From Brachyhypopomus gauderio (Eukaryota; Chordata; Actinopteri; Gymnotiformes; Hypopomidae): a stretch of DNA of 64,000 bases. The stretch lies in contig NC_135221.1 of NCBI RefSeq assembly GCF_052324685.1, positions 22,919,371 through 22,983,370 of the forward strand. Reading direction: 5' to 3'. The notes under the pieces are model-generated. The model saw nothing but the letters and a program-made list of their open reading frames with translations, did not search any database and was not told where the DNA came from. This document shows positions 1 to 12,060 of the stretch, piece by piece. The position numbers and the translations under genes were made by a program. Position 1 is the first letter of the stretch. Every line of letters begins with the position of its first letter.

Positions 1-144
1 CACTAACTCTCCTCCACCTGAAGGCAGTTATATTGTTGCACAAGACACCATTCTACTTCTCACTTAGCCTGTCATCATTGATCCTCTCAGTTTACTAGAG
101 TGGAGCGTTTTCCTGCTGCCAGCTCATAGTTCTGCTTGTGTTTT

Positions 145-232
145 GATGTTTAACAGTAGACTAACCTCATTATATATATATACAAACATATATATATATA
201 ATCCTAATGATGTTTAACAGTAGACTAACCTC

Positions 233-306
<74 letters not shown>

Positions 307-313
307 CCTAATC
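145..313. repeat. Tandem duplication ending in (TA)n tracts
   Basis: A unit reading gatgtttaacagtagac, then taacctcat, a TA run and taatcctaat occurs twice in tandem. The second copy carries a much longer TA run (about 234-303). It looks like a microsatellite-containing duplication in non-coding DNA. Confidence 0.8.
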
Positions 314-3300
314 TTTACTACTGTAGAACTCTAAAAGGTCACAATTTGCTAAGCCTATAACACAGTTATAAAAAAGGGAATATGTGGCATTGGCATTGAT
401 CGAGTATGAACAATGTGATTTGTGCTGTTACATTTTTTTCCTGGGTACATTGCTGTGCGTTTACCTTTGTTACATGTATTACATTCTCTATTGAGTGACA
501 GTGGCGTTTGTTGGTGCTCTGGTGCCCACTGTTGGAAATAAGGGCTGTTGCTCTTTCTATTTGAGGAAGAGTGTTCACTAAAAGTCTTCTCTTTTGTTTG
601 GTTTGCATCCAAGCTCAGTCCTTCATATCAGAATGTACTGACTGAGTTGGCACTGTAGTGTTTAACTGTCAGGAGTTTATTTGTTTAGCAAATTAAATAT
701 TGATTTTCAGAGTTTTATTTTTGCTGTATTATGACTACTAAATAAGTAGTGATATCAGTTGTGTTTGTGTTCTTAGTCTAATCTGAATGTGCTAAGGTGG
801 GGGGGGGGGGCAGCAACCAACGTACATTTGCCCAAGTATACCACATTTCACTCTTTCTTCCAGGTGTATTGCTTATATAAGATACATGGGAACAGTCCTG
901 TGGATTTCTAATTGACAAATTATAGCCTTTGGTTCTTTAAATGTTATTATTAAGACATTTGAAATGTTTTCTTTTTACATATTCTGTTACTTTGTTTTGC
1001 TCAATCATAGTGGACTTTGACCTGGCTTGAGTGGCTAATGATCTCATGTTCATGTCCAAGCCTGAAACATGTTCTATGTGTTGCATTATCCAGATGGATG
1101 ACTCTCATTTCTGCACTTTGTAGCATGTTAAAGCTCTACTGCTTAATTTTCTCCATCAGTTTCCATCAATTTAACTTGCCTCCTTCAGTGTTTAATAAGA
1201 ACAGTTCACTGTGAAACAGAATCAGTTCAGACACTGTGTTTTCTCCTCACATTTTGGTACAGAAATCTATTAGGATTTTTAACAGCCAGTTTCTGAGTAT
1301 TTTTAAGGTACCCAAAAAAATGACAACAGTGTGCTCAGTTATTCTGATATAGTCATGTTGGATCTTGTTTTACAGTATTTGATTTGTTAGGTGATGCATT
1401 CTAAGGATGCTTAATGTTAATCTTCCTGCAGCCCTCTATAAATTTGAGAATAAAGCTGTGTACTAACGCATATGTGAAACAAGTCTATTTAAAGAAGTAT
1501 TCAGCTTTATAGACATGCATGTTAAATCATTATTGTTGTTGTTTATATTACGGTTATTGTTTTGTTTCATAAGGCACGATGTAAAATGCGTAAATATTAT
1601 AATTTGCTAATTTTTTTTCTTTTATTCTTGTTTTGTAAATCTGTCTCTATTCCCAGAAATGATGCAGAGAGTCATGTCTGTGTGTGTCATGTCTGTGGTT
1701 ATGATGCAGACTGTCATGTCTGTGGTTGTGTGTAAGGCAATTACTGCACTAAAGGCAAGTAGTGGCTTGGAAAGCTTATGTCACTTGCTGTCTGTACTGC
1801 ACTGGGCATTCACTCACAAATACTGTACTGACATATTACGAAATTGCTGTCTAGTATTGCAAAATGTTTGCTCCATGTCCTTTGAGCTGGGCTCAGTTTG
1901 TGTCACGGTACCTGAGGTAAGGCTGAACTCCTCAACCGTCCAGCCTGTCCTCTCGCATTATAAGGTCTGTGGTAAAACAGGAGTCAAGACTGCTTCTGTT
2001 TACACGCCAGACTTAATTCAGTTTGCAATTATCCAATGCCAGTGAGATGAATAAAACTTTCAGTTGACAATGTGTCATGAGTGTCTGTGACAAAATTATC
2101 ATTAAACAAGAAAAAATCCTTTGGCAAGAACCTTTTAAAAATATATATTCCATCCAAAAGGGAAATATCCATGATCTTGATTCAAAGCACATCAATAACA
2201 GCAGCTATAGTAGTACATACTGTTCTGTAGATTTTCCCATAATTCACACTATATCAAGAGGACTGTGTGTTTCTGGGCTGCACGTCACTGGTTAATAGCG
2301 TTGTAGGTGGAAGGAGAAGGTGGTGTGAATCTTCAGCGGTCTGCCAGACATGGTGTGATGTCTCCTCTGTCCTACCACTGTCAGTACAGGGTGATACATG
2401 ACTAGGTACACAGGGCTGAACCTGCTGACAAACACAAGCTTGATAAACCCAGTCCCACACATACACAGGACACATTAAAGGCCATTGATCATTCATTGAT
2501 CATTGATCATTGATTTATTACCAGTATCGTCTCCCCACTTGCTTTTGTCCAAATAATGCACTAATGCAAAGCCAACAGGTTAAACAAAAATAAACCTGGT
2601 TGGATAAACTATTCACAATCCAAACTAAAATTGGATTACAATAACAAATATTGTTAGTGGAACAAAATCAATATTTTGATGAATAAAATGTAATTCATTA
2701 TGATTAGTTAAAATCTAGCTAAAGAATGTTATACAATAACTACAAATTTTATCCTGATATTTACAGTGAGAAATAAATGCAGCTTTTAGGTGACAAAATT
2801 AGCATTTGAGATGAATATCCATCCAACGCTACGAGTCATCTTTCATTGGCAAGAACTCAGAAGCCAGATGCCTCTGAAATGTTAAAACCATTCCAGCCAC
2901 AGGCTCTATTGTTCAAATCTGCTGTGGTTACAGCAAGTATTGCTGTGCCTGGCACCATGGGAACCAAATGTAAAAGATTGTTACCATAGTCTCCAGGCAT
3001 CAGCAACACGAGGGTGCTTTATTGATACAAAAGGAAAAAAAAGCATTCTTGTTTAATTAAACCTTGTTAGTTATTTCTAAAAGAGTACTTTCCAAAAGAA
3101 AAAAAAAAAACCCACTTCAGAAGTCTACAAAACTACTTCTAATAATAACAGTGTACAACACTTTAGATGGAATAGGGTATACTAATAGGGTATACTAATC
3201 CCACATCTAGTGAGGGAAGTCGGCACTAATACAAAAGACACACTAATGCCATTTTGAATCTTAAAAAAACAAAACAAAACCAAACAGCAGTGCCTTAAAA

Positions 3301-3826
3301 AGTTCAATTAAACAATAATAATACAAAACAAAAATAGCTAAATCCAACTGACACCAAATGTGTTGTGAACAGGTTATGCAAAGCCTTGAAGTGTGAGGTG
3401 TTTGAGCTTTGAGCTTTTATCACTTTGCTTTTTGTCAAACTGAGTTTATGTTCATCAGTAAATGCACGATTTACAAAAAAAAGTTCCTGAAAAATGTAGA
3501 TTTTGATGTGACACATAATCAAGCAATGTTACAAGAAACAGCCATAAAGTTGCTTTTTGATTGGCCATCATCATTTTTAAAACATACATTAGGCGCTATG
3601 GCTCAGAAATACAGCACCACCTGGTGGACAAAACTCTGCTGAGCTGTTTCAAAGGTGTCACTTCAAGTCAATTTCGAAGATTTTCGATTTTGGAAGATTC
3701 CTTAGATGTGTTCAACAGACAGTGATGTGCTGTTAAGCAGGTAGTAATTTGCTTGAGTTCTTCCAGAGGGGTCACTGCTAGACGATAACAGACGGGGCAG
3801 CATGGGGACAGATGTCAGCAGGAAGC
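314..3826. other. Gene-free stretch; distal 3' side of plp1
   Basis: No exon with coding bias is visible on either strand. A plus-strand AATAAA at 1449-1454 and another at 2050-2055 could belong to the 3' UTR of a gene entering from the left, but no coding end is seen. Minus-strand AATAAA candidates for plp1 are at 3018-3023 and 2514-2519 (read as tttatt on the plus strand). In mammals a convergent gene (RAB9B) follows PLP1, so a convergent left neighbour is possible; this is inference. The 128-codon open frame at 1659-2045 is low in complexity at its start and matches nothing recognised. Confidence 0.5.
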
Positions 3827-5567
3827 CTACGATCGTGGCCCTAAACCTTTCCTCCCCAGATAGCGTAGAACTGCAAAATTATAGGTAGTTGACACCACGT
3901 ATGTGAGCTACAGAGAGATAGAGAAACAGAGAACGAGGGGAAAAAAGAGTCATGATGGTCAGCTTCATCATAACGCTCAAAAACATTTTGATAAAAGCTT
4001 ATTGAGTGATGTGTGTTTGGTGAGAAGCGGGAGATGAATTACAACAATACTGAGTGTGATAAATCATAAAATCTGTTTTTAATAACGATTTTGTTACTAG
4101 TAAGAAAATCTTTGTTCATACTACAACTACACTTTTTTAAAAGACCTGCTCACAAAACTTGTTTAGTGAGGAAGAAAACGTCTCTTATGGTTGCCACCCC
4201 CAATTCAGCATTAACAAGAGTTCAGAGAGAAGTCACATGCAAACACGTCATGTAGTCATAACATTCTGTTGAGAAGGCTCCCAGAATATTTGGAAAAAAA
4301 CATAAAATGGCTGTATTCACAAGTACTGTAGATCAGTCTGAGCTGGAGCAAAGAAGAGACAGACTCATATTTTGAACTCATTATTAATGGAGGATCTGAA
4401 TTCTTTTACACCTACAACTACTGTATGTCACTGAACCACATGAGGAATTGTTCAGTGCACCAAACACTGACATCTTAGAGCTTCTACTCACAAGTGCTAA
4501 TAAGGTGATTCCAGCTCCCGCAAAGGCCGCAATATAGAGATCATAGGCCAGGAAAAACTGCAAAACAGAAAGACAGAAAGAACAGAAACAGAAAGAAACA
4601 GAAAGAATTTACAGAAGTCAGGACTCTGAAGCCAAATGCACAGTGCTAATGTTTGATGTCAGGTCCATATACAGTGATCCTGTAGAAGCAGGTCGTACCT
4701 CCCTCTTACTGCACACATTGGACAGGGTCATGCCACATGCTTTTCCTGGCACAGCGTTCCATGGGAGCAAACCTGAAGGAAACGAGACATCTTTGAGCTT
4801 CTGTCAGGCAGCCTCAGGAGGCTAATGAACACATCAACAATCAACCTCAGAGTATGAAAGCCTGTGAGATGAATCTACCAACCAGATTTATGTCACATGG
4901 TTTTGTAAGACATTTATATGTGACACTGTTATAATAGCAGCAAAGGACCTGTCAGGAGTATCAGGAGTGCAGAAGATATTAAGTATAGAGAGTGCGAGTT
5001 CATTACCATATTGTCTGGCATCAACACACAGCTGGTTGATGCTGGAGGATGTTTCGGAGAGCATGTTGATGGTGTGGCAGGTGGTCGCCATGTTGTAAAA
5101 GATGTAGATGGGAAGGGAAGAGAAAGCGAAGACCAGCAGCCAGATGACAGCCAGGAAATACGTGATCACAATAAACTGCCAAAGAGACACAGAATATGAG
5201 TGATTCTGCTGCCAATCAAAAGTATTTGATCATGAAAAGGTCGAGGACCTAGACTGAAAGTGCCCACGACATTGAGCAGCCATATACATTATTTTGAGTC
5301 AGGGTGAGAAAAGATGCTGACACAAAAGGCCCTGAGACAGATCACAAATATTTCTGAAATGTCTTAAACATTCAGACTCAACACACATTTAGAGGCAGAT
5401 GTGGTCCTCACCATTGTACTAAGACAGCGGCCACACACAGTGCTTCGGAACTCCCCAAATGTTTGTCTTGCTACGCTGGTGGTGTAAAAACCCTCCGCCA
5501 GTAGTGCAATACAGTAGAGAAAGAAGAAGGTCGCCAAGCCATAAATGACATACTGGAAGTACTCAAT

Positions 5568-5602
<35 letters not shown>

Positions 5603-6352
5603 TGACAGATGAGAGAAATACTTATTGTGCATCCTCATAGATTTAGTAAATACACCAAGTGTCTCAAATGCTGCTAATGGGTCAATACTAATAAAATGTC
5701 ATAATAAAATATCATTATGCATTACAGATAAAAATAGGACATGGGCTAAAGGAAGGTCTATAATGTTTTGTAAAATTACTCCATGACTTTATCCTTGTGC
5801 AGTTTCCATAGCTGCAGTGTGGTTGTGGCTCTCACCACTTACAGGTATGCCAGTGTGATGTAGTCCTTAAGGTCGCGGGCAAAGTAACTCTCAATGAGCC
5901 TCTCGGTCTCAGTGAGGGCCTGATGGCCACACCCACAGAACAGTGCAATGCCTGAGAAGCAGAGGAGGGTGGCTACCAGGGAGGCGTAGGGAACTCCTCC
6001 CAGACAACGCATGCAGCACTCGTAGCAACCTACAGGAATCACATGAGATTTGTCATCATCATCATTACCTTCATCATCGCTTTGCACTCCACTCTATCCA
6101 TCATCTTGTCATTCTTTCTCCATTTCAGTGTTCCCTCCTTCCGTGCACCAAACCAGATATCTTCAGCTTCAGTTATTAACAGATTCACAATAAAGCCCTC
6201 ATACAAAAAACTCTTATTATTGGCAAATGTTTTCATATTTATTGGCTTCCAAGTGAGCCGCACTGAACAGTTCATTAGACGTGTTTCTTAATTCACCTCA
6301 TATTTAGAACATGAGGAGTCTTTGCAGTCCTTAGCCTTTATTAATGCCCTAT

Positions 6353-6449
<97 letters not shown>

Positions 6450-7636
6450 TCTGTCTCAATAATCATTTAGTTTGCTGCTGACTGGCTATTGGGTAGAGGG
6501 CCGGTCTCAACACAGGAGTTACACTACAATAGTATTGGCACAGTGTGCTTATGCTTAGAGGCTTAGCACAGGCCTCCAATTCTCAGTGCTGATTTGTAAA
6601 AACAATATCTATAAATAGTGACACAAAGAAATTGAACAGTTCAGTGTTAATATCTTAACATCTGAGTCAGTGTATGCATGTGTCCTGGTGCATTCCCACA
6701 CACAACTACTCAGCAACCAGCTGGGGCCATAAAACAGTCCGGCTGACAGGATACAAGCAAGCAACCCCCCCAGCCCTCCACCACAGTGTATGGAAGCAGA
6801 GAACCAGGGAGTACCATGTGAGGAGGCCGGACTGAGGCACAGAGAGCATCTCCTTTTGTGACTTCACTGACAATGGCCTTTGTCTCGAAGAAGCTCGCAA
6901 ACACAAGGGCACGCAATGTGAGCTGAACAAAAGGGCACAGCTCTACATGTGAACGCTGTTGGGATGGGGGTGGCTTATGACTTCAGCAGCAGAAATGGAA
7001 AACCTGACTTGGGAGTTTATGTGGAGGGACTAGCTAATACCTTTCCCAGAACGCTAAAGAACAGGCCCTGTTGATGAACGGGGTGACATAGGCCTACCAG
7101 GAGCATGTGAATAAGAAACCTGTAAAATTCAAGGGACTACACATTTAAAATTTTATTTAATTTAACAAATTTAATTTAATATAATTTAATATGAATGGCG
7201 AAAGGCTTTTAAGTTGCATATTTGGTAGATACAATTACTTTTTTCCAACCGAGTTGATATTTAGCTTCCAAACTGTCAACTGCATTATTGTAACCTGTTA
7301 GTAAACAGGCTATAAATGTGAGTCATTTGAGAATTTAAGAAAATAGATACAGTAATATAGCAGCAAGATTAGCTTTGTTATATACACCATATCAAATCAT
7401 ATCATATAATATCACTGATGAAGTCCAACAAGGGAGAAAATTTTATTTAATTTAGCTTCTCAATAAATGTTTTGTCCCAAACCGGCGAGGACAGTCCTGT
7501 CACAAACAAGTTACCTACAAAGTGCCCGTAAAAGTTAGCTACACAATCGACTCAAAAAATAAAGGTGACCATAAAAAAATGAATCTTCCCTCAAAATACC
7601 CGACTGAGACAAATTATCCATAAATGACTCACCCAT
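3827..7636 (-). CDS. plp1: Myelin proteolipid protein, DM20-type (PLP/DM-alpha family), 7 coding exons
   Basis: It encodes a four-pass membrane proteolipid of compact CNS myelin. Coding exons on the minus strand are 7636-7633 (ATGG only), 6029-5843 (187 nt), 5568-5412 (157), 5175-5007 (169), 4772-4699 (74), 4557-4492 (66) and 3907-3827 with TAG. All introns are GT-AG and every junction keeps frame, giving 245 residues. Visible hallmarks are [20 protein letters not shown] after the start, FCGCGH, a second hydrophobic span ([20 protein letters not shown]), a third near residues 117-142 ([16 protein letters not shown]), [21 protein letters not shown] in the extracellular loop, and a fourth span near 203-227. 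The exon lengths 187/157/169/74/66 equal those of mammalian DM20, so the PLP-specific part of exon 3 is absent. The C-terminus (GRKGLGPRS) differs from mammalian GRGTKF. Teleosts have two plp1 paralogues; which one this is cannot be fixed here. Confidence 0.93.
5571..5600. repeat. (GA)n microsatellite at plp1 intron-exon border
   Basis: About 15 GA units lie immediately upstream (minus strand) of plp1 exon 3. Read on the minus strand this is a CT run that forms the polypyrimidine tract of the acceptor ending at 5569, so repeat length could affect splicing. Confidence 0.9.
6355..6449. repeat. (CA)n microsatellite in plp1 intron 1
   Basis: A long, almost pure CA run with one AA interruption near its right end, inside the 1.6-kb first intron of plp1. 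Confidence 0.95.
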
Positions 7637-8920
7637 TCCTAGAAGGTAGTAAATACTGTTGGTTTGTGCTGGAGGGTGCGACCATATGTCGTCGTTGCTT
7701 TCGATAGTCTGTGTCCCGAATCTCTCAGAGTGAACAAACCCAGATGGCTGAATGTGGCTTTTCAATGAACTGCAAGCCCACACTCAAATGGGCTGGGTTC
7801 AGGACGGAGAAGAATGACGAGGTCAACATTCCCTCTGCCTTAAGAAATTTACTTGAAGAAAGAGACATTCATTTGCATATCATTGTCCGCGTTTTAAAGT
7901 AAATAAATCAGTTAACAGAAATGTCTTTAAACCTTTCTTGAAAAGTACCAATTAGAGTTATTTAGAATTATTGCCTATTAGGCCTTTCAAGTGTGCCAAT
8001 TTTGATTTCATAGGTGGGGGGACACAAATGGCTTGAGAACTGGGGTGGGGGGGTGCTGCTATGTGTATCGAACGTTGACGGGGGGGGGGGGTATCTTAAA
8101 ACTAAAATGTTGTTTTTGTAGTTTTTAAATAAATTTTGTAGGATAGAGTTTAGTTTGTTAATACTCTATTTGTTCTATTATTTTGTAAATTTAGAGAATC
8201 ATGACACCCCTACTACAGAATACACTGCGGGGAGAATAAACATTTAATTATGAACGCTCATTATGAATTTGAGATTAATCTAGATTAAAAAATTAATCTA
8301 TGCCCACCCCTAATATTTATACATATACTCGTAATGATTCGAAATAATGCGCTTTTTCGTCACATTATTTAAAGCATAAATTTCAGCACTTTTCAAACCT
8401 GAAACACAAAGCAACATTAAAATTCGTCAGGTAAATGTTCCATCCCTTGTTTTTGAGGGGTGTTTCTTTATACTACCTCATATCGTTTCGGACAACACTG
8501 CACAGAATGTGACGCGGCAATTATGAACGCTTCTGCCGTTTGCGGAGGTTCGCGCGAGGTGTGCGGCGGTCCTTTAAGGTCCTTGCTTTCACTGGATGTG
8601 AAAGACGCCATTAATTTACATGCGTTCATTTTCAAATTCTGACGTGCCTGTTTTTCATATGTTAAAACCAGACTCGTTGTGAAAGCCTTAAAATAGATAT
8701 CTCTATTGTTAGGATCATATCAGAAATAAATCTTCTCTTTCTGCAGGATCTGGTTATATTCCAACTTGGCAGTAAAACGGACATTGATCAGACACTGACC
8801 CAGGCTCAGTTTATCAGATATTAAATAATTTAAACTTAAATCATGGATTTCAGTAAAATTATTTAGGTTTCTCTAATTTTGCAGTATTTATATAAACACG
8901 TGTACAGCTTATTTAAAGGA
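7637..8920. other. plp1 5' flank and gene-free DNA
   Basis: The minus-strand 5' UTR and promoter of plp1 must start in or beyond 7637; no TATA box is obvious there, and PLP promoters are typically TATA-less. Two poly-G tracts lie near 8045 and 8080. A short AT-rich palindromic piece (gattaatctagattaa) near 8272 resembles the end of a common fish repeat. No gene is seen. Confidence 0.5.
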
Positions 8921-9253
8921 TGTCACGTTACGGTCCCCGAACCCTTCCTTTGGGGCGTGTGTTAACGTTGTCTGCGTCTATTCGTCTGCTTCAGTGTATC
9001 TCCGTGGGTGCGGATATGTCTTGTAATTATCCGTCTCACCTGTGGCTCATCTCGTCATCACGTGGGGTTGATGTGGTCTGTCTATTTAATGTGCGTTCGC
9101 GCAGTGTCTTGTGCTCGTCGTTGTCTAAAGTCTGCACGTTGTGTGTGCATGTTTGTTCGTGCGCTATTGCGCAATATATATGTTCTCAATAAACGTGTCG
9201 TTGGAAAAACAGCAGATCTGTGTCTCGTCCGTCTGCCGCCTCCCAGCGTCACA
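8921..9253 (+). repeat. 5' LTR of the 8921-10547 element
   Basis: A 333-bp LTR running TGTCACG to GTCACA. It contains a TATTTAA box near 9085, the conserved core GCGCAGTGTCTTGTGCTCG downstream, and an AATAAA near 9187 followed by a GT-rich U5. The layout U3-TATA-R-polyA-U5 is complete. It is a diverged relative of the solo LTRs at 12061, 49592 and 60797. Confidence 0.85.
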
Positions 9254-9283
9254 GAACGGCGAGCCGACAAGAGACACCAAAGT

Positions 9284-9532
9284 ATGCCAGGCTACGCCAC
9301 CCGGGCAAAGAAGGGGAGGAGACCCAGCAAACACCACCATGGCTCTTCCCCTGCACAGCACCGTAACGCCTCCGTGCCCCTCGAGCTGTTAGAGCAGGAC
9401 CCGTTCTGCGGAGCCATGTTGCGTCAGGCTCGAGAAGCCTGCAGCAGGCGGAGAGCTTCTGCGAAGCTGCAGAGCGGTGGTGGAGACAGCAACACCCCGC
9501 TCCATCCCGAGACCTCTCACCCTTGGAGGTAG
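9284..9532 (+). CDS. Short basic ORF A of the non-autonomous LTR element
   Basis: An 82-residue frame starts at the first ATG after the LTR (MPGYATRAKKGRRPSKHHHG...). It is rich in Arg, Lys and His at the start and contains an LELLEQDPFCGAMLRQAREA segment that could be helical. It overlaps the next frame (starting around 9523) by about 10 nt, as in gag-like frameshift layouts, or because of one indel. No known domain is recognised. Confidence 0.4.
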   Translation: MPGYATRAKKGRRPSKHHHGSSPAQHRNASVPLELLEQDPFCGAMLRQAREACSRRRASAKLQSGGGDSNTPLHPETSHPWR

Positions 9533-10419
9533 GTCACCTCGAACTCTGCTTAACGGAGAAGACCCTCGAGAGCAAGTTCGAGGCGGAGGAATCAGAGGAC
9601 GAGGAAGATGAGGAGGAAGAAGAACCTGCTCCCTTGGTCTGTTCCGCTCCTACTGTGGACTACTGTGAGGGAGAGAAGGAGGAAGAGGACTATCCTCCGT
9701 CGGTGTGCTCCGCGCCCACCGTAGACTAAGGTGGAGGAGGGGAGGATGAGGACTACCCTCCGTCGGTGTGCTCCACGCCCGCCACAGACTACGGCGAAGA
9801 GGAGGAGGATGAAGGGTGCTCCTACACGGAGGAGGAGACGCCACCCCCTTCGGAACTCTCCGCTGGGACAGTGCAGAGGAGGAGGAGTCCAGAGGCGGGC
9901 TCATCCCCCGAGCGCTCCAAAGTAAGCGAGATGGACTGTTCCCGGGGTGGTAGCTCGGGGCAGCCCATGAGCTGGAGCTGTGGCAGTGAGGAGGCGATGG
10001 AGGAAGAAGGCACTCCCACTGCCGGGTCCAGAGGGAGATCCCAGGGCCAGGATGGACTCCCGTATGGCCCACCGAGGGGAGGGACTAGTCGCGCTGTACC
10101 TGGCGCGTCTGCCGGCCGCGCTGCGCCCGGTGGAGGGTTTGCAGCGAGGGCAGGAGGAGGACCGCCCACCGCAGAGCCTGCAGCACCAGCAGCTCCCGGT
10201 CTCTTTCCCTTGATCGCTCTCCTCCTGGCGCGTAGCTTGGCGCCTGTTGCATGTGTGTCTGTCTCTGTGTTCGTATGTATTCCCGTATGTCTGCCTAATC
10301 TCCTTTTCCCTTTAGTGCCTCTGTGTGTTAATGTTCCTGTTTGTGTGTTTGTAAACGTAAACGTCCTGTTAAATGTGTCTAACGTGTTTTCCCCCGTCTT
10401 CCCAGGGAGGGTGTTCTAG
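9523..10419 (+). pseudogene. Acidic tandem-repeat ORF B of the non-autonomous LTR element, one stop
   Basis: The frame runs from the end of ORF A to 10419 with a single in-frame TAA at 9727-9729. It holds strings of Glu/Asp (EESEDEEDEEEEEP) and three copies of a unit like EDYPPSVCSAPTVDYGE, one of them just after the stop. The second half is Gly/Pro/Ser/Arg rich, then hydrophobic near the end. The frame stays open for about 890 nt apart from the stop, which suggests past coding. Function unknown. No catalytic motif is visible. Confidence 0.4.
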
Positions 10420-10552
10420 GCTGTTCGTGGCGTGACGTGTTTATTACTCGTGCGCTATTGCGCAATATCTGTGTTCTCAATAAACGTGTCGTTGTTGGAA
10501 AACCAGCGGATCTGTGTCTCGTCTGTCTGCCACCTCCCAGCGTCACAAAGGA

Positions 10553-11192
10553 GACATTTTGGATACAATAGTTCCAGGTTTCTACAATAAATAGTTCATT
10601 GAACAAAAAAAACTTTTGTTGTAATTTCTTTTAAGGGTCAGTGTATTTTTTAACAATATATGTAACAAACTGTGATACCATGATAACCGTGATACCGCGG
10701 TATTTTCTGAGACGGTTATCATACCGTGAAAATCTCATACCGTTGCAACCCTAGCGGTGATACACAGTGTCTGTAAGTAAGAGTGTTTTGACGAAGGGTT
10801 TTTTTTCCCCTGATATTTTAAAGAGGTATTACTTTAACAGGGGTGGGGGAGTATGTGTGTGCAGTGATGTCATGGGTCTATTGGAGGGTATGTCAGTTGT
10901 GCTGTAGGTAATTAAATTGTGACTATGAATAAATATTGTTATATGGCATAAACCAGTGTTGATGGTGTATTTTGGACGGGGTAAGATTTATCAGGCTCAT
11001 CCGGACCATACTGGAGAAAAAAAGGTGGTGGCAGCAATTTAAATGGTCCAGTGGCTTAGAGCCCTCTAGTGGCAGTAAGCGTGAATATTACGTAACTGGC
11101 TACATAAAGAGGATATATAGGGGGTTCATTACACTGGTGGCAGCAGTGGGATACTTATATTTTTGAGGTAGTTGTCATTTTCTTGTGCAAAG
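10553..11192 (+). other. MITE remnant and probable LTR/leader of gypsy-1
   Basis: Near 10665-10755 the motif with ataccgcggtat and cataccgttgcaaccctag resembles the end of a fish hAT-type MITE. Downstream an AATAAA near 10927 and the string ttacactggtggcagcagtg (TGGTGGCAG from 11135) look like an LTR end followed by a primer-binding site, directly upstream of the gypsy-1 gag frame. The LTR start was not fixed. Confidence 0.4.
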
Positions 11193-11734
11193 ATGTTTGA
11201 GCCTGATCAAATCATCCAGCCCCTTTGTAGCCCTAGCCCAGCTGTCCAGCCTCAATCACCGCCAGTAAGTCAAATGCCGCGTCCAGTATTTATGCCAGAG
11301 ACCTTTACGGGTTCTGGACGTGAGTGGATAGACTGGTCAGAACAATTTGAAATGGCCGCGGAGGAAAATGGCTGGGACGATGTGTTTAAATTAAAATTTA
11401 TGTCTTTACTTTTGACTGGTAGGGCTAGGGATATATATAGTGGACTTACAATGGATGAGAAGGGTAGTTATCAAAGTTTGAAAACAGCCTTAAAATGTTT
11501 CCAACCCTGTGATAGTGCTGAGTGGAATAGAGTGAATTTTTAAAGTTGGAAACGGTTGCCTCAGGAGACTGCAAGAGTTTGGGAATGCTCTTAGATGTTT
11601 AGTTGTTAAAGCCTACCCCTCTGTTGGTACAGCAACACAGGATCTCCTTGCTCAGGACCAGTTTAATGCTAACGTTGGGCCAGCAGATTTACATATTCAG
11701 TTATGCACGGCCAAACACCAAACATTAGAGGAGC
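11193..11734 (+). pseudogene. gypsy-1 gag fragment with frameshift
   Basis: From the ATG at 11193 the frame reads MFEPDQIIQPLCSPSP, then a gag capsid-like stretch (PETFTGSGREWIDWSEQFEM, LKFMSLLLTGRARDIYSGL) up to a stop at 11541-11543. A +1/-1 shift near 11545 resumes the protein (RLQEFGNALRCLVVKAYP, ADLHIQLCTAKHQTLEELQ) until the repeat at 11735 interrupts it. The WxxWxxQFE pattern and RAxxxYxGL are typical of gypsy capsids. Confidence 0.65.
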
Positions 11735-12060
11735 TTCAGAATCAGAATCAGAATCGCCTTTATTGTCATTGTAATTTGCATTACGATGAAATTTGCTTCT
11801 ACTCCAAGGTGCTTGTTGGGACAATAAATACACACAATACAGACAATAAATACCCTCAATGACATAGAACGATCCAAATATACAACTGGTTCAGTGGAAT
11901 GCTTACATGATATGTTGGATATTGCACAAGCTATTTACATTGTTATTTTTACATATATTGCACGTGGGAAGTATTTTACATGGGTTGTAATGCACATGGA
12001 TTGGGAATTTACATATTGCTGTTATTTACATGTTGAATTTAGTGCAGTGATGGCTCTAGG

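Larger units (their letters stand above)
8921..10547 (+). mobile_element. Non-autonomous LTR retrotransposon with acidic-repeat ORF
   Basis: The element starts TGTCACG at 8921 and ends GTCACA at 10547, flanked by a perfect 5-bp target duplication AAGGA (8916-8920 and 10548-10552). The 5' LTR is 8921-9253. Only the last ~107 bp of the 3' LTR survive (from about 10441), beginning just before TGCGCTATTGCGC. A purine-rich tract (GGGAGGGTGTTC, near 10405-10416) sits where a polypurine tract should be. No protease, RT or integrase is present; the interior codes only for a repeat-rich acidic and basic protein. It probably depended on a related autonomous element. Confidence 0.8.

Noticed and set aside
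1659-2045. 128-codon plus-strand open frame
   Set aside because: It begins in a repeated atgtctgtg stretch, has no recognisable domain or splice context, and is near a probable UTR.
6039-6291. Overlapping open frames near plp1 exon 2
   Set aside because: They lie in intron 1 beyond the acceptor at 6030 and show no protein similarity.
9082-9270. Minus-strand frame in the LTR (and similar in 10379-10606 and 12224-12442)
   Set aside because: The same shadow recurs in each LTR copy; it is antisense to LTR control sequence.
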